26,083 nucleotides of DNA from JBEVNX01 sp040507895 (lineage in GTDB: Bacteria > Desulfobacterota > Binatia > JACPRU01), in NCBI GenBank assembly GCA_040507895.1, contig JBEVNX010000013.1, positions 1 to 26,083 on the forward strand. The letters are read 5' to 3'. The translations under genes were made by a program, and so were the position numbers. The notes below the pieces were generated by a model. It had not been told where the DNA came from. It worked only from the letters and a program-made list of their open reading frames with translations, and made no database searches. Shown piece after piece: positions 20,936-26,083 of the stretch (the first letter of the stretch is position 1; every line of letters starts with the position of its first letter).

Positions 20936-21440
20936 CCGCGCGCGCCTTTTGCAGCTTGGCGTCGGCTGCGACGGCCTTCTGCTCGAGCTCCTTCTTGAAC
21001 GCGGCCAGCTTGCCGGCCAACTCCGCGTCGCCGAGGGCGAGAACCTGAGCTGCGAGGATCGCAGCGTTTTCCGCGCCGGCGGCGCCGACGGCGACCGTGG
21101 CCACTGGCACGCCTTTCGGCATCTGCACGGTGGCCAACAGCGCATCGAGGCCGTTCAGGCTCGAGGCGTCGAGCGGGACTCCGATCACGGGCAGCGTCGT
21201 CTGGGCGGCCACCGCGCCGGCGAGGTGCGCGGCGCCTCCGGCCCCGCAGATGAAGACCTTGATGCCACGCTCGGCGGCGCTCGCGGCGTATCGCGCGGTG
21301 CGCTCGGGGGTGCGATGCGCGGACAACACGTGCACGTCGCAACCGATGCCGAACGCCTCGAGCCGCTTGGCGGCCGCCGACATCGTCTCCCAGTCGCTGT
21401 CGCTGCCCATCAAGATCGCCACCTGGGGTTTCGCCTTCAC
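20928..21440 (-). CDS. purE: 5-(carboxyamino)imidazole ribonucleotide mutase (PurE)
   Basis: PurE forms CAIR in de novo purine synthesis. The 170-residue protein begins at GTG 21440 with KPQVAILMGSDSDWETM, the phosphate-binding SDSDW loop. It then has VHVLSAHRTPE with the catalytic histidine and ICGAGGAAHLAGAVAAQT. The end (ELEQKAVAADAKLQKARAGG) is a charged helix somewhat longer than usual. The start overlaps the purD stop as GTGA. No purK lies in the window. The sequence looks like the bacterial class I type, which needs PurK elsewhere; the alternative is a direct AIR carboxylase. Confidence 0.95.
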   Translation of the reverse strand: MKAKPQVAILMGSDSDWETMSAAAKRLEAFGIGCDVHVLSAHRTPERTARYAASAAERGIKVFICGAGGAAHLAGAVAAQTTLPVIGVPLDASSLNGLDALLATVQMPKGVPVATVAVGAAGAENAAILAAQVLALGDAELAGKLAAFKKELEQKAVAADAKLQKARAGG

Positions 21441-22729
21441 GGTTCTACGATCCTCCCGAGCGCCCGCGCTCCGATGTCCCGCCTGTATTGCATACCCCGC
21501 CACCGGATCTTGTCCACCGCGCCGTAGGCGTTGGCGATGGCTTGCGACAACGTATCGCCGAGAGCACTTACACCGAGCACGCGCCCGCCCGTCGTGACGA
21601 GCTTGCCATCCCGCTCGGCGGTGCCGGCGTGGAAGACGACGCCGTCGCGCCAGCGACTGAGCGCCTCCAACCCTCGGATCTCGTCGCCCTTGGCGACCTC
21701 GCCCGGATAGCCCTCGGCGGCCAGCACGACGCAGACCGAAGGGCGCGGATCCCACTTCAAGCGCTCTCCCGCCAACCGCCGCGCGGCGACGGCCATCATC
21801 GCCTCGACGAGATCACTCTTCAGGCGCACCAGCAGGGCTTGGCACTCCGGGTCGCCGAAGCGCGCGTTGAACTCGAGCACGCTCGGCTCGCCGTCGTGGA
21901 TCATCAGCCCGGCGTAGAGCACGCCCTGGTAGCAGATGCCGCGCGCCCGAAGCCCGGCCACGATGGGTTCGAGCACTTTGCGCATCACACGATCATGCAC
22001 GGTCCGCGTCACCACCGGCGCCGGCGAGTAGGCTCCCATCCCGCCCGTGTTCGGACCTCGGTCGCCGTCGAAGATCCGCTTGTGATCTTGGCAGGAGGCG
22101 AGCGGGACGATGGTCTCGCCGTCGGTGAGGGCGAGGAACGAAGCTTCCTCGCCCTGGAGGAACTCCTCGATGACGATCGACGACCCGGCCGCGCCGAAAG
22201 CGCGTTCGCGAAGGCTTTGATCGATGGCCGTGAAGGCCTCGGCCTCGGTCGCGCAAATGCTCACGCCCTTTCCCGCCGCGAGGCCGTCCGCCTTGACCAC
22301 CACCCGACCGTCACCCGGCCGCACCTCGCGCACGAAGGCTCGCGCCGGCTCGACCTCGGAGAATACGCCGAAGCGCGCCGTCGGCACTCCGCACTGCTCG
22401 AGCAGGCGCTTGCTGAAGGCCTTACTGCCCTCGAGCTGCGCGCCCTCCGCGTGCGGGCCGAACGCACGAAGACCGCGACGTTCGAGCGCATCGACGAGGC
22501 CGAGAGTGAGCGGCAGCTCGGGTCCGACCACGGTCAGATCGATCGCTTTCTCGACTGCGAATCGACAAAGGCTCTCGACGTCGTCGATGGGCAGATCGAC
22601 GCAACGCGCGATCTCCGCGATGCCGCCGTTACCGGGTGCGCAGTAGAGCTCGCGCAGGTGCGGGCTTCGGCGGATCTTCCAGCAGAGCGCATGCTCGCGC
22701 CCCCCGCCGCCGACCACGAGGATCTTCAT
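21437..22729 (-). CDS. purD: Phosphoribosylamine--glycine ligase (GARS)
   Basis: PurD joins phosphoribosylamine and glycine with ATP to make glycinamide ribonucleotide, the second step of purine synthesis. The 430-residue length is typical for the monofunctional bacterial enzyme. It starts MKILVVGGGGREHALCWKI. ATP-grasp landmarks follow: VVKADGLAAGKGV, EEFLQGEEASFLALTDG, NTGGMGAYSPAP, and VLEFNARFGDPECQ with the metal ligands. ATG 22729 has AAGGG 5 nt upstream. It lies 25 bp after purH and overlaps purE by 4 bp. Confidence 0.97.
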   Translation of the reverse strand: MKILVVGGGGREHALCWKIRRSPHLRELYCAPGNGGIAEIARCVDLPIDDVESLCRFAVEKAIDLTVVGPELPLTLGLVDALERRGLRAFGPHAEGAQLEGSKAFSKRLLEQCGVPTARFGVFSEVEPARAFVREVRPGDGRVVVKADGLAAGKGVSICATEAEAFTAIDQSLRERAFGAAGSSIVIEEFLQGEEASFLALTDGETIVPLASCQDHKRIFDGDRGPNTGGMGAYSPAPVVTRTVHDRVMRKVLEPIVAGLRARGICYQGVLYAGLMIHDGEPSVLEFNARFGDPECQALLVRLKSDLVEAMMAVAARRLAGERLKWDPRPSVCVVLAAEGYPGEVAKGDEIRGLEALSRWRDGVVFHAGTAERDGKLVTTGGRVLGVSALGDTLSQAIANAYGAVDKIRWRGMQYRRDIGARALGRIVEP

Positions 22730-22754
22730 CGTGCCCTTCGGACGCCCGCGAATC

Positions 22755-24329
22755 TCAGTGCCGGAAGTGGCGGTATCCCGTCAGCACCACCGCCATGCCG
22801 TGCTTGTCGGCGGCATCGACGACTTCCTGATCGCGGATGCTTCCGCCCGGATGGGCCACGGCCGTAGCCCCCGCCTCCGCACAGACCTCGAGAGCGTCGG
22901 GAAATGGAAAGAACGCGTCGGAGGCGACGACGGTCCCTTGGGTCGGGAGCTTGTGGGTCTGCGCGCGCATCACGGCCAAGCGCGCCGAATCGACGCGGCT
23001 CATCTGCCCAGCGCCGACGCCGACCACCGAGTCTTCCCGCGCCAGCACGATGGTGTTCGACTTCGCGTGCTTACAGACCTTCCACGCGAAATCGAGAGCT
23101 CGCAGCTCCGCCTCGCTCGGGGCACGCTTCGACAACACCTTGCACGAGCGCATGTCGAGCGCGGCGAGGTCGCGGTCCTGCACGAGCATGCCGCCGACGA
23201 CCTTCTTCATGTCGAGCCCGCTCGGTCGATACGCGGCGAACGGGACTTCGAGCAGCCGAACGTTCTTTTTCGCCGAGAAGATCCGCCTGGCTTCGGCGCT
23301 GAACGACGGAGCGATAACGATCTCGAGAAAGATGTCCTTCATCTCCTCGGCGGTCTCGCCGTCGACCTCGCGGTTGGTGCCGACGATGCCGCCGAAGATC
23401 GACACGGGATCGCAAGCGCGACACTTGCGAAAGGCGTCGGCCAGCGAGACTGCGGAGATCGCCACGCCGCACGGGTTGGTGTGCTTGATGGCGGCGGCCA
23501 CCGTCTCACGGAACTCCTTCACCAGCTCGAGCGCGGCATTGGCGTCGACGATGTTGTTGAACGAAAGCTCCTTGCCCTGGAGCTGCGCCGCCTTGGCGAC
23601 GGAAGGCTCCGGCCCGAGGTCGCCGGCCTCGCGATAGAAGGCGGCCTCCTGATGGGGATTCTCTCCGTAGCGCAGATCCTGCGCCTTGACGAGCTCGATG
23701 TGGAAGGTTTCGCCGAAGCGCACGCGCTCGCCGTCCGCGTCGATCGATCCCAAGTAGTCGGCGATCGCGCCATCGTAGTGGGCGGTCAGGCGGAAGACCT
23801 TCTTGGCGAGCTCGCGATTCGTGGTCGCCGAAACCGCGCCGCCCGCCGCGCCCATCTCGGCCAACACTCTCGCATAGTCGGCGGGGTCGACGATCACGGT
23901 GACGAAGGCGTGATTCTTCGCCGCCGAGCGGACCATCGCCGGACCGCCGATGTCGATGTTCTCGATCGCGTCCGCGAAGGTCGCCTGCGGCTTCGCCACC
24001 GTGGCTTCGAACGGGTAGAGGTTCACCACGACCATGTCGATCGGGCCGAAGCCCTGCGCGGCGAGCTGCTTCTGATGCTCGGCGTTGTCCCGGATCGCCA
24101 AGAGGCCGCCGTGCACCTTGGGGTGTAGCGTCTTCACGCGGCCGTCGAGGATCTCGGGCTGGCCGGTGTAGTCCGACACCTGCACGACCCTGAGCCCCGC
24201 GTCGCGCAGCAGCTTGGCCGTCCCCCCGGTGGAGAGCAGCTCCACGCCGAAGCTCGCGAGAGCCTTGGCGAAGTCCACGAGGCCCGCCTTGTCCGTCACC
24301 GAAATCAGCGCGCGTTGAATCTTGGCCAT
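22755..24329 (-). CDS. purH: Bifunctional AICAR formyltransferase / IMP cyclohydrolase
   Basis: PurH does the last two steps of IMP synthesis. The 524-residue protein has the N-terminal IMP cyclohydrolase (MGS-like) domain, about residues 1-200, with ALISVTDKAGLVDFAKAL, LLSTGGTAKLLRDAG and RVKTLHPKVHGGLLA. The C-terminal AICAR transformylase domain has RYGENPHQEAAFY, the catalytic KHTNPCGVAI, and the final HPGGSIRDQEVVDAAD and GYRHFRH. ATG 24329 has an AAGGGAG ribosome binding site upstream. It is the first gene of the seven-gene minus-strand operon and is divergent from thiS with a 73-bp gap. Confidence 0.97.
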   Translation of the reverse strand: MAKIQRALISVTDKAGLVDFAKALASFGVELLSTGGTAKLLRDAGLRVVQVSDYTGQPEILDGRVKTLHPKVHGGLLAIRDNAEHQKQLAAQGFGPIDMVVVNLYPFEATVAKPQATFADAIENIDIGGPAMVRSAAKNHAFVTVIVDPADYARVLAEMGAAGGAVSATTNRELAKKVFRLTAHYDGAIADYLGSIDADGERVRFGETFHIELVKAQDLRYGENPHQEAAFYREAGDLGPEPSVAKAAQLQGKELSFNNIVDANAALELVKEFRETVAAAIKHTNPCGVAISAVSLADAFRKCRACDPVSIFGGIVGTNREVDGETAEEMKDIFLEIVIAPSFSAEARRIFSAKKNVRLLEVPFAAYRPSGLDMKKVVGGMLVQDRDLAALDMRSCKVLSKRAPSEAELRALDFAWKVCKHAKSNTIVLAREDSVVGVGAGQMSRVDSARLAVMRAQTHKLPTQGTVVASDAFFPFPDALEVCAEAGATAVAHPGGSIRDQEVVDAADKHGMAVVLTGYRHFRH

Positions 24330-24402
24330 GACACTCCCTTACCTTGTTCGAGCGATGGCGGCGAGTTTTCGCCTAGCAGGCCGCGGTTGTAAAGAAAGGA
24401 AA

Positions 24403-24624
24403 ATGGCGTTACCGGAAGGGTCCGTGACCGTGATCGTCAATGGAGAAGAACGCCTCTTCGCGGAGGGTCGGACCGTCTCCGATCTGCTCGCGGAGCTCCG
24501 TCTCGGCGGCCGTCGCATCGCGGTCGAGATGAATCACGACATCGTGCCGCGCGCCGAGTATGCGTCGCGGCCGATCCGCGACGGCGATCGCATCGAGATC
24601 GTACAGTTCGTCGGCGGAGGTTGA
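24403..24624 (+). CDS. thiS: Sulfur-carrier protein ThiS
   Basis: ThiS carries sulfur as a C-terminal thiocarboxylate for building the thiazole ring of thiamine. The ubiquitin-like fold (VTVIVNGEERLFAEGRTVSDLLAEL, then GGRRIAVEMNHDIVPR) ends in VQFVGGG, with the di-glycine needed for adenylation. ATG 24403 gives 73 residues. A GTG at 24424 would give a start at the first strand (VTVIVNGE), as in shorter homologues, and has GGAAGGG upstream. ATG 24403 has AAAGGA only 2 nt away, so the start is uncertain. It is followed by thiG after 7 bp. Confidence 0.92.
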   Translation: MALPEGSVTVIVNGEERLFAEGRTVSDLLAELRLGGRRIAVEMNHDIVPRAEYASRPIRDGDRIEIVQFVGGG

Positions 24625-24631
24625 TAGACGT

Positions 24632-25408
24632 ATGCTGAAAGACCCCTTCGTGCTCGCCGGGCGAGAATACCGATCGCGGCTGATCGTCGGCACCGGCAAG
24701 TACAAGAGCTTCGAAGAGACGCGCCGAGCCATCGAGGCCAGCGGAGCCGAGATCGTCACCGTCGCGGTGCGCCGAGTGAACGTGACGGATCCGAACCAGG
24801 AGAATCTTCTGGACTACGTCGACCCCAAGCAATACACGATCCTGCCGAACACCGCGGGCTGCTACACCGCGGAGGAAGCGATCCGCACGGCCCGTCTGGC
24901 TCGCGAGGCCGGCATCGGCGAGCTCGTCAAGCTCGAGGTCATCGGCGACCCGAAGACGCTGTTCCCCGACGTCCCTGCCACGCTCGAAGCGGCTCACATC
25001 CTCGTGAAGGACGGCTTTTCCGTGTTGCCGTACGTGATGGACGATCCGATCGCCTGCAAGCGACTCGAGGACATCGGCTGCCCGGCGGTGATGCCGCTCG
25101 CGGCGCCCATTGGCTCGGGGCTCGGCATCCGCAACCCTTACAACCTGCGGATCATCCTCGAGCAGAGCCAGGTGCCGGTGATCGTCGATGCCGGAGTGGG
25201 CACGGCGTCGGATGCCGCCATCGCGCTCGAGCTCGGCTGCGACGCCGTGCTGATGAACACGGCGATCGCCGGCGCGCAGGATCCCTTGCTGATGGCCGAG
25301 GCGATGCGCCAGGCCGTGGAGGCCGGACGCAAGGCGTTCCTCGCCGGCCGCATCGGCAAGAAGCTCTACGCCACGGCGTCGAGCCCGCTCGAGCAGATGA
25401 TTGAGTAA
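24632..25408 (+). CDS. thiG: Thiazole synthase ThiG
   Basis: ThiG condenses deoxyxylulose-5-phosphate, dehydroglycine and ThiS-thiocarboxylate into the thiamine thiazole phosphate. The 258-residue TIM barrel is typical in length. It begins with FVLAGREYRSRLIVGTGKY. Further landmarks are ILPNTAGCYTAEEAIRTARL, LVKLEVIGDPKTLFPD with the conserved lysine, MPLAAPIGSGLGIRNP, VIVDAGVGTASDAAIALELG and AVLMNTAIAGAQDP. The ATG at 24632 follows the thiS stop (24624) by 7 bp. No thiF or thiO/thiH is visible in the window, so sulfur activation and dehydroglycine supply must come from elsewhere. Confidence 0.97.
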   Translation: MLKDPFVLAGREYRSRLIVGTGKYKSFEETRRAIEASGAEIVTVAVRRVNVTDPNQENLLDYVDPKQYTILPNTAGCYTAEEAIRTARLAREAGIGELVKLEVIGDPKTLFPDVPATLEAAHILVKDGFSVLPYVMDDPIACKRLEDIGCPAVMPLAAPIGSGLGIRNPYNLRIILEQSQVPVIVDAGVGTASDAAIALELGCDAVLMNTAIAGAQDPLLMAEAMRQAVEAGRKAFLAGRIGKKLYATASSPLEQMIE

Positions 25409-26039
25409 CCGGCTGGCGAGCCGCCTCTTCGTCGTCACCGACCGCGCTGCGACGCGCGGGCGACCGCTGCGAGACGTGGTGCGCGCGGCGCTTGCGGGCG
25501 GCGCGCGACTCGTTCAGCTGCGGGAGAAGGATCTCGATGGCGGCAACTTGCTCGCGCTCGCCGAGCCGCTCGTCGCCGACTGCCACGAGGTCGGGGCGCA
25601 GCTCCTCGTGAACGACCGCGTCGACGTGGCTCTCGCCGCCGGGGCGGACGGAGTCGTGCTTCCTGCCGACTCGTTTCCGACGGAGGTTGCACGCCAACTG
25701 CTCGGCTCCGGAGCGTCGATCGGCCGCTCCACTCACGCCAGCGCCGAAGTCGAGCGCGCCGCGCGGGAGGGTTGCGACTTTGCGCTCTTCGGCCCGGTCC
25801 ACGCCACGCCCGCCAAGGCGGCGTTCGGTCCGCCGCAAGGGCTCGAACAGCTACGCGAGGCGAGCACGCGGGGTGTCGCCGTATTCGCCATCGGCGGCAT
25901 CACCGCGGCGAACGCCCGCCAGGCCATCGAGGCAGGCGCTCACGGCGTCGCCGTAGTCCGCGAGATCATGAGCGCCGCGGATCCACGAGGAGCCGTGGAG
26001 TCGCTGCTCGCCGCCCTCGGCGAGACGCGCGCTGCGTGA
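25401..26039 (+). CDS. thiE: Thiamine-phosphate synthase ThiE
   Basis: ThiE joins HMP pyrophosphate and the thiazole phosphate to make thiamine phosphate. The 212-residue TIM barrel has LFVVTDR, ARLVQLREKDLDGGNLLALA, LLVNDRVDVALAAGADGVVLP, IGRSTHASAEVERAA, DFALFGPVHATPAKAAFGP and VFAIGGITAANARQAIEAGAHGVAVV, all family marks. It begins with a TTG (25401) that overlaps the thiG stop by 8 bp. No ATG or GTG in frame lies near enough to be better. Together with thiS and thiG it forms one translationally coupled unit. Confidence 0.95.
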   Translation: MSNRLASRLFVVTDRAATRGRPLRDVVRAALAGGARLVQLREKDLDGGNLLALAEPLVADCHEVGAQLLVNDRVDVALAAGADGVVLPADSFPTEVARQLLGSGASIGRSTHASAEVERAAREGCDFALFGPVHATPAKAAFGPPQGLEQLREASTRGVAVFAIGGITAANARQAIEAGAHGVAVVREIMSAADPRGAVESLLAALGETRAA

Positions 26040-26083
26040 GCACACGCACCGCGGAGGATGAGCCACGCAGCTATATCACCCCT
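26036..26083 (+). CDS. Start of a downstream gene, possibly a Gre-type transcript cleavage factor
   Basis: A GTG at 26036 overlaps the thiE stop as GTGA, and the frame stays open for 16 codons to the window edge. The peptide ends PRSYITP, which resembles the N-terminus of GreA/GreB proteins (for example YITPAGYxRLxxEL). GGAGG within the reading frame is coincidental. The identity rests on six or seven residues only. Confidence 0.35.
   Translation, partial: MSTRTAEDEPRSYITP

Noticed and set aside
24330..24402. TPP riboswitch before thiS
   Set aside because: The region is only 73 bp and lacks the conserved CTGAGA-type core.
1..26083. tRNA, rRNA, CRISPR arrays, insertion sequences, attachment sites
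   Set aside because: I looked for these on both strands and saw no tRNA-like cloverleaf, spaced repeats, transposase motifs or long terminal repeats.

Overview
This is a high-GC bacterial chromosome segment, dense with genes and without tRNA, rRNA, CRISPR or intact mobile elements. Several traits fit a deltaproteobacterial-type lineage such as Binatota, Myxococcota or Desulfobacterota: a paired ArsA-like ATPase locus beside a phasin-like protein and an acyltransferase, a double-length ThyX, Rieske oxygenase genes, and a UGSC-type selenoprotein. The taxon is an inference; there is no marker gene in the window.

Layout. 1-529 (-): start of acpS and a small membrane protein. 581-5503: phasin-like protein (+), two overlapping ArsA-family ATPases (-), an acyltransferase (+) and glgC (+). 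5613-5855 (+): a small protein with a clear sigma70-type promoter. 5880-7233 (-): a Rieske-type iron-sulfur protein next to a Rieske-oxygenase catalytic subunit that has lost its own cluster-binding loops. 7276-8553 (+): a secreted or anchored PhoPQ-related (PqaA-type) protein. 8521-10535 (-): a MoxR ATPase and VWA protein pair. 10536-10970: no convincing gene. 10971-14666: Tat-exported flavin amine oxidase (+), SAM methyltransferase (-) and AraC-type regulator (+). 14722-17195: a cupin (-) divergent from a two-gene operon (+). 17212-24329 (-): a tightly packed purH-purD-purE-tsaC-DUF1015-thyX-DUF309 operon. 24403-26083 (+): thiS-thiG-thiE and the first codons of a probable Gre factor.

The most important observation is the operon at 15205-17195. 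Its second gene has an in-frame UGA at 16950-16952 that almost certainly encodes selenocysteine. The residue completes a U-G-S-C motif, the frame stays open and family-like on both sides, and a perfect hairpin of the bacterial SECIS kind starts 11 nt after the UGA. A standard gene caller would cut this gene in two. The first gene fuses a CPTC thioredoxin-like domain to a large domain of unknown function and is translationally coupled (ATGA) to the selenoprotein, which suggests a redox partner pair.

The second notable observation is the split Rieske oxygenase. The catalytic subunit keeps both flanks of the Rieske domain but lacks exactly the segment that should bind the [2Fe-2S] cluster, and a stand-alone Rieske protein lies just downstream. 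The other regions are mostly housekeeping: de novo purine synthesis, thymidylate synthesis, tRNA t6A formation, thiamine synthesis, glycogen precursor synthesis and storage-granule or lipid functions.
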